Shown here: piece after piece, positions 23,151 through 33,856 of the stretch
How positions within the stretch are numbered: position 1 is the first letter of the stretch
Layout of the letters: each line of letters opens with the position of its first letter
From: Corylus avellana
Taxonomy: Eukaryota > Streptophyta > Magnoliopsida > Fagales > Betulaceae
Length of the DNA stretch: 64,000 nt
Direction: 5' to 3'
NCBI RefSeq assembly: GCF_901000735.1
Contig: NC_081551.1
Coordinates: forward strand, 10,822,542-10,886,541
The notes under the pieces: model-generated
What the model saw: only the letters and a program-made list of their open reading frames with translations
Told to the model about the DNA's origin: nothing
Database searches by the model: none
Program-made: the position numbers and the translations under genes

Positions 23151-23228
23151 ATCTTTTGTTTTCTGTTTTTCCATTCCTGTTTTTGTTTTGTATTGCTAAG
23201 GGACTAGCAATATGTAAGTTTGGGGGTG

Positions 23229-24340
23229 TGATAAGCGCTAAAATATACATATTTTCATCCCTTATCGTACATGTTTTAATCCTTTGGTTTTGGTTAATTA
23301 CGTCATGTTACTTCCTTTTTGTATTTTTGATGTTTTTACAGGCTTTTGGAAGAAAGTGAAGTAAAACTGGGTGATTTAGGCTCAAAAAGATAATATGGGA
23401 AAATTGGAGCTCCCTGGTACTGCGATCAATCGCAGGGTACCTGCGATCGAGCGCAATACCAGAGGAGATGCTGCACGAGCCAAGCCAGGAGCGATCGAGC
23501 ACAAGCAAAAAAGGCATCGATCGCAGATGTGTGATCGAGTGCACACGGGCTGCGATCGAGCGCACCAGTGTGCAGGAGGTATTCCAAGTGGCGGCTACAA
23601 TGTTCCTAGGGTTTTTCAAACTCCAAATTGTAATAGGACTGAAACCCTGCGAAAACCCTAGGGTTTACTACTTTTCCAAGGACTTCTAAAGCCTATAAAT
23701 AGACTCCTAAGCCTTTAGAATAGGTAGGCTTGGAGGAAGAGAAGTATAGGAGCTCTCAAATCAAGTCTCGGGTTTATTCTTTCTTTTCTTTTCTTTTCTT
23801 TTATGAAGATGTTTAACATCAACTCTATGTGTAGCTAATTTATTTAGTAGGGCTAGATTGAAGCCCTAGTTATGTTAAATTAATATTTCAATATTGGCGC
23901 CTTGTGATAATCATGTTGTGCTATTTAACTTGATTAATACCTGCTTGCATGAATTCCTCATATGTGTATGCCTGATCAACATGTGCATGTGGTATGGACT
24001 TGTTAGTTAAATCAATTTGGACGGCCAAGTCCTGGGTTTAACTTAAGTAACAAAAGAATCCACACCGCGATTCTTGGGTTAATCAACATAGGGAACTGGG
24101 AGTATGTATCCATGCCCTAGGCCTTGTGTGTTTGTCGATTTCCATAGAACATATGCTTTTCTAAAGAACAACTTAGTATAGACATGCTAAATCCTTTAGG
24201 AAAGAAAAGAATTAGAACATGGACCAAGTGGCTAATTCGTTGCTTAGGGAAATCAATAGCTTAAGGAGTTAGGGTTTAACCCTTAGGTTGACAAACATTA
24301 AATATGCATAACTTGATCAAAGCATTGGCATATTGATATA
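23229..24340 (+). mobile_element. 3' LTR of family B element, left part
   Basis: Begins TGATAAGCGCTAAAATATAC after the PPT and follows the 5' LTR, with a TATA box at about 23694-23702. It is interrupted at ATATA (24336-24340) by a solo LTR. The right part is 25828-26061, giving about 1346 bases in total against 1359 for the 5' LTR. Confidence 0.92.
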
Positions 24341-25822
24341 TGATAAGTGCTAAAATATTCATATTTTCAGCCCTTAACTTACATGTTTTAAACCTTTGGT
24401 TTTGGTTAATTAGGCCATTTTACTTTCTTTTTGTGTTTTTGATGTTTTTATAGGCTTTTGGAAGAAAAGAAGCGTTTTTGGACAAATTCTAAGCTTAAAG
24501 GGAAAATTGGGAAGACCTAGAAGATATGGTTAAGCTTAGCCAATCATGGTTAAGTTTAATCAAATAGAGGAAAGAATCAATTCGGAATTTCTCACATTCA
24601 AGTCAAATCGGATTGGATGAAAAATTGGATTCTGAACATGTCTCGGTATTTTGAACATAACTTTCAGCTCAGATATCCGATTGAGGTGATTTAAGCGGTA
24701 TTGGAAATATAAATCAAAGGAATACAAATCATTGTGAAATAACATTTTCCCAATTCAGAGCGTCGCAAGGCCAAACTCACGCCGCAAGTCAGGACCGCAA
24801 TTCTGGGCGAATCCTATTCCGATTTGGACTTAGGTTTTCTTTATCCTAATTGGACTTGGACTTAAAACTCCGAATTTCCTAGGTTTACTTGTGTAATAAG
24901 GACTTCTAAAGCCTATAAATAAACCTCTTAGTTTCTAGGCATAGTGTGGAGAAAAGAGCCACAAGCTCTGGAAAAGAACTGAAGGCTACATCAAGAGGAG
25001 TTTGGGTTTTTCTTCTCTTCCACCCTTTTATTTTTGTTATGTAGTTTATATTTTTATTAGGGCTAGATTGAAGCCCTAATCATGTCTTTTTATGATTTCA
25101 ATATTGGTGCCTTTGCTACAAATATATTTTGGTATTTTTAACTTGATTAATACCTGTTATCTTGTATTCCTCATATGTGTCTGTCTGGCCAACATATACA
25201 TGTGGTATGGACTAGTTAGTTAAATCAATTTGGATGATCGAGTCCTGAGTTTAATAAGAGTAACAAAAGATATCCACACCGGATTCTTGGGTTAATCAAC
25301 TTGGGGAATCGGGAGTAGACACCCATGCCCTAGGCCTCGTGTGCTTGTCGATTTTTACAGATTTATGCTTTCTTAAAGAACAACTTAGTAGACACCCATG
25401 CTAAATCCTTTAAGAAAGAAAAGAATTAGAGTAGACACCCATGCCTAATTCGTTGCTTAGGAAAATCAATAGCTTAAAGAGTAGACACCCATGCCCTTAG
25501 GTTGGCAAACATTAATTATACCGGTATAATTGGCGCATTGGCATATTGTTATCTTAATTAGTCTGATTAGTGGTGGATATCAAAACCCTAATCCTTTTTA
25601 ACTTTTGTTTATCTTTTATTTTATGTCTTTTATTTAAATTCAATCATGACAATTGAATTTTATATGTTTAATTAAATAGGAATTTATTTCTAAACATAAT
25701 TTACCAATCCTCGTGGGAATGATCTCGTATTTGCCTGCTATACTATTGTTTTGATCTTGTACACTTGCGAGTTAAAACATACAATTATTTACCTATTAGT
25801 TTAAGTATATTTTTGCACAACA
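24341..25822 (+). mobile_element. Family C solo LTR nested in the family B 3' LTR
   Basis: 1482 bases, TGATAAGTGCTAAAATATTC...TTTGCACAACA, flanked by ATATA on both sides (24336-24340 and 25823-25827). Both ends are family B-like, but about 24470-24890 resembles the central part of family A LTRs. It contains four exact copies of GTAGACACCCATGC (25315, 25388, 25431, 25481). TATA box variant TATAAATAA at about 24914. Confidence 0.92.
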
Positions 25823-25827
25823 ATATA

Positions 25828-26061
25828 CTAGTTTAACATAATTAGTGGTGGATATCAAAGCCCTACCCTTTGTTATCATCACATCAACAATCAATTTTTA
25901 TTTTGTTTTTTCTTAAAGAATTTATTTTTAAACATAAATTCAGCAATCCTCGTGGGAATGATCCTGTACTTGCACTCTATACTACCATGTTGACCTTGTG
26001 CACTTGTAGGTAAAACGTACAATTATTTTTCCTATTAATTTAGGTAGATTTTTGCACAACA
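25828..26061 (+). mobile_element. 3' LTR of family B element, right part
   Basis: Resumes CTAGTTTAACATAATTAGTG exactly where the left part stopped and ends GCACAACA at 26061. GTTTT (26062-26066) follows and then the A2 LTR continues. Confidence 0.92.
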
Positions 26062-26066
26062 GTTTT

Positions 26067-27358
26067 GTGTTTTTAGTATTTTGTAGGTCGTTGAAGAAAG
26101 ACTATAGCTTTAAAGGAAAAAATGCAAAGTTTGGAAGAAAGCATACTTTGAGAAGACCTAGATGATGTGGTTAAGTTTAACCAAATCCAAGAAAAAGGTT
26201 AAATCAGATTAAATTGGATAAAAGATCAAACTGGATAAGATTTCGGATCGGATTCAAATTCAGATTCTGCACACGTCTTAGTATTTTGATCATAACTTTC
26301 TTCTAAAATATTGGATTGAAGTGATTCAAATGGCATTGGAAAGCTAGATCAAAATACTACAATTTGTTGTGAAATAAGATTTTCCTAATTCGGACGGTTT
26401 CTATGCCAAAATTGCCCCGCAATTAAAGAACACAAATCTGGATGAATCCTATTCCGATTTCAGACTTCTATTTTGACTGGTTGACGGACCTCCGAATTAT
26501 CTAGGTTCACCTGGGCTTCTAGGACTTCCCTAAGCCTATAAATAGACCTCTTTGCATTCAAGAAATATACACAATTGCAGAGAGCAAAATTCTACAGTTT
26601 TTCTCTTTTTAGTTTAAGTTTTTTTTAGATTTAGGTTTTATTTTTATGTGGAGCTAAATTCCCAACTAAGGTTGGGGATGAAGCCTCACCGATGAAGAAC
26701 ATCAATACTTTCATGTAAGTCTTTATTTTTATGATTTTATTGGGTTTAATATTTTAATTGTTTTACTTCTTTTCAATGTGTGGAGTGATTCTTGGATATC
26801 TTTTGTGATTCAAGGATACACTTGATGATTTAAGATAATTTCACATAATTGATTGCTTGATTTTATTTTCCTAAATAATTGGATATCCCTTGTGATTTGT
26901 TCTACAGATACATTTGGTGTTTCAATTAAGATTGTATATCTTTTGTGATTTACGGATACATCTGATGATGTAATTAATATTGGATTCCTTTTGTGATTTG
27001 TGTGATGAATGGATACACGGGATGGTTTTGATTAATTGTTTGAAGCATAGTAAAACATATCTAAGATTTTAATTGTGAGAACTTCAGATTAATATTGATA
27101 AACATGGAGTATATTGTTATGATTCGGTGAGTGTGGATTCCTAAACCTTAGTCTTTACCTTTTGTTTTATTTTATTTTTGTCTTTTAATTTTCAAAACCA
27201 AAATCAAAACCTTTTTGGAACTAGGTTAGGGTAAAATTAGTTTAGATATAATTTGCTCTTTCAAAAAATACAATTCTCTGTGGGTTCGACCGCGAACTTG
27301 CAATCCATTAAACTACAATCGATTCGTGAACTTGCGAGTTAAATAAATTTGCACGACA
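26067..27358 (+). mobile_element. A2 5' LTR, continuation
   Basis: 1292 bases continuing the LTR begun at 16893 and ending GCACGACA, one base changed from the usual GCACAACA. TATA box TATAAATAG at about 26538-26546, and the CCCAAC/GTTGGG hairpin near 26660. Together with the first piece it is 1384 bases, matching the 3' LTR (1382). Confidence 0.92.
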
Positions 27359-27364
27359 AGTTTT

Positions 27365-27382
27365 TGGCGCCGTTGCCGGGGA
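27365..27382 (+). other. Primer binding site of A2 (perfect tRNA-Asp complement)
   Basis: TGGCGCCGTTGCCGGGGA, six bases after the 5' LTR. It is an exact complement of the 18 bases at the 3' end of plant tRNA-Asp including CCA. Confidence 0.92.
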
Positions 27383-27815
27383 CTTGTTCAATTTTTGAGA
27401 CCAATTTATTTCGAAATTAGTTTTATTCTTCTACTAGTTATAATTAGGATTTTATTTTTCTGCAATTTGTTTTGTTTTATTCGTGTTACTAATTAAAAAA
27501 AATAAAAGAAGATTTTTCTTGTTGTTTTTTGTTTTTTTTTTGTTGCTTGTTTTACAGTTCTGCCGCAGCATCTTCCGCACATTAGCGCAATCGAGCGCAC
27601 TCACAGCATAGGCAGCAACTGCAGCAGTTCCATAGATTTTTGTCAAAAATTTATTTTTGGTCCTTTTTGTGAGTTTTTAAATTTTAGTTTTATTTTATTA
27701 GTTAGTCTGTTTTTTTTTTTTTTTTAGTTTATTTTATAATAATAATTAAAAAAAAAAAAAAAATTGGTTAATGTTTTATATGGGATATTTGCATGCTAAA
27801 AAGTGAGGGGGAAGG
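27383..27815 (+). mobile_element. A2 leader, noncoding
   Basis: AT-rich leader with long T and A runs. One GCGATCGAGCGCA-like motif (GCGCAATCGAGCGCACTC, about 27585-27602) stands alone. I see no ORF or RNA gene. Confidence 0.7.
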
Positions 27816-29063
27816 ATGAATTTTCATTTTAATGATTTTAATGCCTCTCCTAGTTGTAGGACACCAACTCCTACCAACTACCCTCAAAAGTTTTACCCAC
27901 TTAAACCATGTTCATATTGTTTCAATCCCTATCATGAGGAAAACTATTCTCCAGATCTGCGAGCTCAGCTTGATGACTTATGGGACAAATTAGACCAAAT
28001 CAGAGCAGCTAGATCTAACTTTTCATATGAACAAATGAACACCAATTTCTCCAGCCCAGGGTTTGATTCAAATTTCAATTGTTATAACCTAGACTGGAGC
28101 AACCAATTTGATTTCTAAGGATCAGCTCAGACTACAAGAAATTATGCTCACCAATTTGATGAATTGCACCATTCAAAATATCCACAGTTCGATCATCAAG
28201 CTCAGCCTCCTGTTTATCAGTCTACCACTCATGTGCCACAGCCTGCACCACAGTCATCGCTGGAAGACATGATGAAAGCATTCATGCAATTAATGGATAA
28301 GAACATACAAGATATGAAGAATATTACCATGAGCAATTCCCAAGATATACAAGAGTTAAAAGATTTCACCAATCAAGTTGTACAGGAGATAAGGAATTCC
28401 AAAAAGGCTAATGGCAGAGACATACAAGAACTTAAGCAGGCCATGACCAAGATAGAAGGACAGATCGGTCATCTAGTTGCTGACTTCAACAGAATAAAGG
28501 AAGAAGAGTTTCAAAGTCAACTGATGGCTAAAAGGCACTACATCATTGATGAGGATGATTCTGAAAATTCTTATCATGAGCATGCCCAAGTCACCATCAC
28601 ACTTGAGAGTGAGGAAATTGTGGATAAGAAAGAGGAGGAAGAGAAAGATGAGCAAGTTGAGCACCATGAGAATAGTGAGCCACCAACAAATCCTGATCTA
28701 CCCAGTGACATGGAAGTGAGTACTGAAGCTCCTGCCTACATCACTGTCCCTCTTGAGGCACATCAGAAGCCATCTTATGTCAAGATATTCAAGGACTTGT
28801 GCACACAAGCACACAAATCTAGAAACCACTTTCCGAAGAAGATCCGTCAAAGCAAGCAAGTCTACATAAGATGGTGAAATATCCTTCTAGAGGGGTATGA
28901 AGTTTTGAAGAAGAAGGGGTGGAAGGGATTGGTTGGACATCCGCATGATAAGGGAAAGCGCTGTAAAGTTTTCTCCTCCAGTTTATTTTCTGCACTTCAC
29001 TCCACAAATTCTTTCTTTCCTTTTTCATTATATTGCATTTCTTTTATTTGTATTTGTTTCTAA
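27816..29063 (+). pseudogene. Broken gag-like ORF of element A2
   Basis: A single reading frame from ATG 27816 to TAA 29061-29063, broken by two in-frame stops at 28116-28118 and 28875-28877. The second stop is a TGA where A1 has CGA, a CpG-type transition. The knuckle has C32, C35 and H40, but the last ligand is Ser45 where A1 has Cys49, so this copy is probably also unable to bind zinc. A predicted coiled coil (about codons 145-215, with DIQELK repeats) and an acidic Glu/Lys-rich segment follow. The tail is basic. Family assignment (gag/nucleocapsid of an Athila/Tat-like non-autonomous element) is inferred from the knuckle, the position after the PBS and the tRNA-Asp PBS. Confidence 0.68.
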
Positions 29064-29211
29064 CAGCAATTAATCTTTTGATGTTTTGTTTTTGTGAAAA
29101 AAATATTGCTATTAGTTTTTGTTGACAGGTGTTTTGGTGTTTAAGTTTGGGGGACGCCCTGGCCTTGTTCACATTCAGATTTCTTTACTCCCGGTAATGT
29201 ATTTCTATACT

Positions 29212-29252
29212 ACACATTGAGGGCAATGTGTAATTCAAGTTTGGGGGTATGG
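29212..29252 (+). other. Stem-loop plus internal PPT-like tract (A2)
   Basis: ACACATTGAGGGCAATGTGT at 29212-29231 (8-bp stem, loop AGGG), followed by AAGTTTGGGGGTATGG at 29237-29252. Confidence 0.65.
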
Positions 29253-30223
29253 AAAAAATACTTTGTCTGTTTACTTTTGTTCATATTTGTTTATTTTTAT
29301 TTGTCTTTTTGTGTTAAAAAAAATTTGAAAAAAAAAATAAAATTGTGCTATGTTTTTATCAAGTTTGAGTTAAACTGTGACTGTGATTTGCATTTCATTA
29401 GCTTGCTTAAAGCGTTGAACACATCATTATGTCATTTGAAGTTTGAGTCATTTGACTTATTTTTGGGTAAAAAAGATTTCACTTGTTTTGAGATAAATTT
29501 TTATGAGCACATTAGCATGTTTTCTGTGAGGTATGATGTTTGAGCTTAAGCTTGTTCTCTTTGAGATTTGTTGGATGACCTATTGATGAATAACCATTGG
29601 GTTGCAAGATATATATATATATAAAAAAATAAATAAATAAATAAAAAAGAAAAGGAAAAATAAAAGAAAGATCATGTTGAGTTTTTCACTGAGGAATTGG
29701 ACCTCTTGCCTCATTAAGCATTGAGTGTTCGCATCAAAAGGTAAGAAGTTCAGTGTTGATTTATGATATGGCTAATCTGACTTCGAAACCTTTTTGACTT
29801 AAGTTAATATGCCCATAGGGATGTTCTACATCTAGTGCCCTAAAGCCACCTGGCTTGGGAGTCATTGGCCTAATACTTGTTACATGAGTCAATTAGAAAG
29901 CTTAAGGGAGTTAGATATTGCAGAGCTTGTTAAAAAAAACTAAAAAAAAAAAAAACATATCTTGCCTTGGTTGTTTCATTTGTTAGCGATTCTTACAAAT
30001 TTTATGAAACTTGTCTTGAGTTTAAACTGAAAGCTTCATGATTATATGCTAATTACACTTTACACATTTCAGAACATATGAGGTCTCAATTGTCCATTTA
30101 TGAGTGATTTGATTTTGGATTTCCTTTTTACTGTTATGATGGTGTTTGTCTTTTTAAGTTTGCTCATGAATAAGAACCATGGTTTATGTGAAACTTCTTT
30201 CTTGTTAACAACATAGTGCATAA

Positions 30224-30345
30224 TGTTTGTGGGTATCATCCCTGTTAAGCCCTCACGAGACTTCACTCGTCCACTAGGGATGCCTAAGTGTTTAAAAGGC
30301 TTGTTGCATATGCTAAATTCAATCGTCTCTCCCACAAAAGGGGAT
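30224..30345 (+). other. Conserved 3' noncoding module (A2)
   Basis: Same module as in A1, B and D. The hairpin arm is partly lost here (CCACTAGG against CCTAAGTG). A 65-codon ORF runs through it (30223-30420) and is homologous to the A1 ORF. Confidence 0.55.
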
Positions 30346-30417
30346 TTATGTTTCTTGCTTTCATTTTATTTGTCTTGTTTTGCTAAGGGACTACCAAAAT
30401 GTAAGTTTGGGGGTGTT

Positions 30418-31799
30418 TGATAAGTGCAAAATATTGCATATTTGGACCCCTTTATTTACATTAGTTGATCCTTTAGCTGTGTCGTTATTTAATATTTTGT
30501 GTTAGTTTTGTGTTTTTAGTATTTTGTAGGTCGTTGAAGAAAAACTACAGCTTTAAACGGAAAAATGCAAAGTTTGAAAGAAAGCATACTTTGAGAAGAC
30601 CTAGCTGATGTTGTTAAGTTTAACCAAATCCAAGAAAAAGTTTAATCAGATTAAATTGGATAAAAGATCAAATTGGATAAGATTTCGGATCGGATTCAAA
30701 TTCAGATTCTGCACACGTCTCAGTATTTTGACCATAACTTTCTGTTCAAATATCGGATTGAAGTGATTCAAATGGCATTGGAAAGTTAGAACAAAATACT
30801 ACAATTTGTTGTGAAATAGGATTTTCCTAATTCGGACGGTTTCTATGCCACAATTTCCCCGCAATTAAAGAACACAAATCTGGACGAATCCTATTCCGAT
30901 TTCAGACTTCTATTTTGACTAGGAGACAGACCACCGAATTATCTAGGTTTACTTGGGCTTCTAGGACTTCCCTATGCCTATAAATAGACCTCTTTGTATT
31001 CAAGAAATATACACAATTGCAGCGAGCAAAATTCTACAGTTTTTCTCTTTTTAGTTTAGGTTTTCTTTAAATTCAGGTTTTATTTTTATGTGGAGCTAAA
31101 TTCCCAACTAAGGTTGGGGATGAAGCCTCACCGATGAAGAACATCAATACTTTCATGTAAGTCTTTATTTATCCGATTTTATTGGGTTGAATATTTTAAT
31201 TGTTTTACTTCTTTTCAATGTGTGGAGTGATTCTTGGATATCTTTTATGATTCAAGGATACACCTGATGATTTAAGATAATTTCACATAATTGATTGCTT
31301 GATTTTATTTTCTAAATAATTGGATATCCCCTGTGATTTGTTCTACGGATACATTTGGTGTTTCAATTAATATTGGATATCTTTTGTGATTTATGAATAC
31401 GTCTGATGATTTAATTGATATTGGATTCCTTTTGTGATTTATGTGATGAATGGGTACATGGGATGGTTTTGATTAATTATTTGAAGCATAGTAAAACATA
31501 TCTAAGATTTTAATTGTGAGAACTTCAGATTAATATTGATAAACATGGAGTATGTTGTTATGATTTGGTGAGTGTGGATTCCTAAGCCTTAGTCTTTACC
31601 TTTTGTTTTATTTTATTTTTGTCTTTTAATTTTCAAAACCAAAATCAAAACCTTTTTGGAACTAGGTTAGGGTAAAATTAGTTTAGATATAAGTTGCTCT
31701 TTCAAAAAATACAATTCTCTGTGTGTTCGACCTTGCACTTGCAATCCATTAAACTTCAATCGATTCGTGCACTTGCGAGTTAAATAAATTTGCACAACA
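30418..31799 (+). mobile_element. 3' LTR of element A2
   Basis: 1382 bases, TGATAAGTGCAAAATATTGC...TTTGCACAACA. TATA box TATAAATAG at 30979-30987. Followed by the GCACA duplication and array sequence (CCTGAAGGGTCCC). Confidence 0.93.
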
Positions 31800-31804
31800 G
31801 CACA

Positions 31805-31984
31805 CCTGAAGGGTCCCTTTGGACTCAGGGGTCGCCACGATTGACCTGAGAAAAATCAAAAAGATTAGTAGGGGCAATTTAATGTTGCCGCTATTTGGTG
31901 GACACAAGGGAAAAATTGAAAAAGATCATTAGCTATGACGCCGCTATTTAGTGGACAATAGTGGTGGCTCTGATGGTCGCCGCT
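31805..31984. repeat. CACTA-like subterminal motif block
   Basis: Continues the interrupted type 4 module. It contains GGTCGCC, GACGCCGCTATTTAGTGG and GGTCGCCGCTAA motifs in both orientations. Such GCGGCGA/TCGCCGC clusters are known from subterminal regions of plant CACTA (EnSpm) transposons. No CACTA terminus was identified, so this is only a resemblance. Confidence 0.4.
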
Positions 31985-32416
31985 AAAGCTTGCTTAATTG
32001 GTTATACTAGAATACAAAAAAATTTGTTTAAATCCAAATGGAAATACAACAAGTCTTGCAAGGAAGGAACTCAATTTTGGACAGAACGATTCTCAATGTT
32101 ATAATATAGTCAGTACATCACCGAAGAAGAAACACACAATCAACCAAAAATTCACACCAAAATGATATAACAAAACCAGATCACACGTGCCAATGCCACG
32201 CAACTAAAGTGATTTACCATGGTCACCAAGAGATGTTGTAGTCGTATTCACGTTTCTTGTTTTTTTTTTTTTTAAGAGCTTCCCAATAAACCAACACTAG
32301 CTTATAAAAAGCGCCCTCTCCTCTCCGCATACTCCACTACTCTTCAAGGTACTAAATGCCAACACCTCGTTACAAGCCAATCTCCCACCTCTCTTCCCCT
32401 AGCACTTCAAGCTACC
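31985..32416 (+). promoter_or_regulatory. Captured gene promoter and 5' leader (copy 2)
   Basis: Near-identical to about 16240-16673. TATA box CTTATAAAAAGC at 32301-32312, then a CT-rich leader (GCGCCCTCTCCTCTCCGC) typical of a plant core promoter and 5' UTR. An upstream ATG (32356) is out of frame with the zinc-finger ATG at 32417. Flanked by GCGGCGA-type motifs, which fits gene capture by a DNA transposon. Confidence 0.55.
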
Positions 32417-32503
32417 ATGGCTCCACCACCAGTTCCATGTAACAATTGTGAGCAGACCATCAAAACCAAAAGCTCATTGGTATAGCACCAGAAAGATGCG
32501 CAC
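32417..32503 (+). pseudogene. Captured C2H2 zinc-finger fragment, finger 1
   Basis: ATG in strong context (ACCATGG). The frame reads MAPPPVPCNNCEQTIKTKSS, then a TAG stop, then HQKDAH. Allowing the stop, the spacing is C-x2-C-x12-H-x4-H, a classical C2H2 finger. The TAG sits where one codon of the finger helix would be, so the product would be a 22-residue peptide. A few codons on, the sequence returns to array DNA (near 32504). This looks like the first exon or 5' part of a plant C2H2 zinc-finger gene carried along with its promoter. The parent gene is unknown. Confidence 0.6.
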
Positions 32504-33799
32504 ATAGTCTGATCCGTTCATGTTCTCCCAATAGTACTAGTTTATTTTACCAATAATAGTCTAACGCAAACATGTATCAATCTAATCAAGTGTTTGGTAA
32601 ATTTTCCCAAACTTTTCAAGAGACGAGACTTCTACTGTTTGAGTTATTACACACTTATCTTTAGTGTTGAGAATCTACCAAAATCTATTGTTTGCCAGTA
32701 AGTGTCTACTCATCATGAAATTTATATTTATTTTTTTGTTGTCCTTTTGTCCCACATCAATTTGGCATCACAGACATCACAATTGTTTTCTACAACAATT
32801 GGGGGATCCACCTTTCCGCCCACATAACAACCCGCCTATAACAATGACTCTCTTTTATGGTAGTTAAAGGTGGCTGAGTGTGACAGATGGCAATTCATGA
32901 AGGAAACTTATAAATGAGTGTTCGGGGAATTGGACACAAATTTCCTACAAACATGTTTGTAGGAAGCTTCTACAAATCAACCTCTAAAAGCGATATGTGT
33001 ACTTTAAGCTATTGAAAAAGCATGTGAGAAGCACATTCTATTAAATAAATATATATGAACTTCTCACATGCTAAGAAATACATGTCATTTTTAGAGACTA
33101 GTTTGTAAGAAAATTAAATGCATAGCAATTTCATGGACTTAATCATACCAAAATGGTGATGAACAACTTTCTTTGTCCTCCCGAACAAATTTAAGGTAAA
33201 GAAGAAGCCGTTGAATTAATCTTAGGGTCGACAGGATTCAAAACTAAAGCCAAGGGGGGAAGGGTGAACCCTTTGGGGGATGCCTCAAACGTTGCTGCTA
33301 ATGCGTCAAAAAGACCTTCCCCCAAACGGCAGAAAGGTTCCCCCAAACCCTAAAGTAGGGTTTAAAAATGTAGGTTTTGTGGAGATTACTATTCATATAA
33401 ATTATAGGTGCTAAGATGAGGTACTAATCGAGAGAAGATTGTAAGCTAACTTGGAATGGACTTTTTTGGGTTTTTGTAAGTTGATTTTATTACATATATT
33501 GCATAAGGATGTGATAGAATATAGAAAAATTCTTTGTAGCCTAGTGGTTTGGGTGGTAAATTTTGGGGGTGAGGCCAACTTAAAATGTGGTTCGAGTCTT
33601 AAAATGTGGTTTTTTGGGTTTTGTAAGTTAGGCTTATTATATATATTTTATTTATATGTAAGTGGACATCACAAAAAGTTTAGTGGTTCAGTGGCTAAGA
33701 TATTGGTTTTTGGGGGTGAAAGGAGAGGTTCGAGTGCTAGGATGGGTTTTCTTGGGTGTTTTTAATTTCATTTTTGTTATATACACGTTTTATAAATGT

Positions 33800-33856
<57 letters not shown>

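Larger units (their letters stand above)
21729..23228 (+). mobile_element. Family B 3' noncoding region
   Basis: 1.5 kb without a credible ORF. It contains a motif cluster (about 21935-22045, four GCGATCGAGCGCA-like copies), a first purine tract (about 22157), the stem-loop with a second purine tract (22239-22277), the conserved module (23024-23150) and the PPT (23216-23228). This order is the same as in families A and D. Confidence 0.8.
16985..26061 (+). mobile_element. Family B LTR element nested in A2, itself carrying two solo LTRs
   Basis: Flanked by GTTTT (16980-16984 and 26062-26066). Without the two nested solo LTRs it is about 6.2 kb. Order: 5' LTR, slightly degenerate tRNA-Asp PBS, leader with motif clusters, one broken ORF, 3' noncoding region with stem-loop and PPTs, 3' LTR. 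No reverse transcriptase or integrase is visible, so it is non-autonomous. Confidence 0.93.
29064..30417 (+). mobile_element. A2 3' noncoding region
   Basis: Holds purine tract 1 (about 29143), the stem-loop with purine tract 2 (29212-29252), the conserved module (30224-30345) and the true PPT (30402-30417, TAAGTTTGGGGGTGTT). The ORF 29217-29543 begins in the stem-loop and is low-complexity, so I do not call it a gene. Confidence 0.8.
16893..31799 (+). mobile_element. Family A element A2, split by a nested family B element
   Basis: TSD GCACA (16888-16892 and 31800-31804) defines the insertion. Its own sequence is about 5.8 kb: 5' LTR (16893-16984 plus 26067-27358), PBS, broken gag-like ORF, 3' noncoding region and 3' LTR (30418-31799). 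The family B element is inserted 92 bases into the 5' LTR. The element has no pol region and must be mobilised in trans. Confidence 0.93.

Noticed and set aside
16893..31799. Autonomous retrotransposon or integrated pararetrovirus
   Set aside because: No protease, reverse transcriptase, RNase H, integrase or movement protein motifs in any frame I could read.
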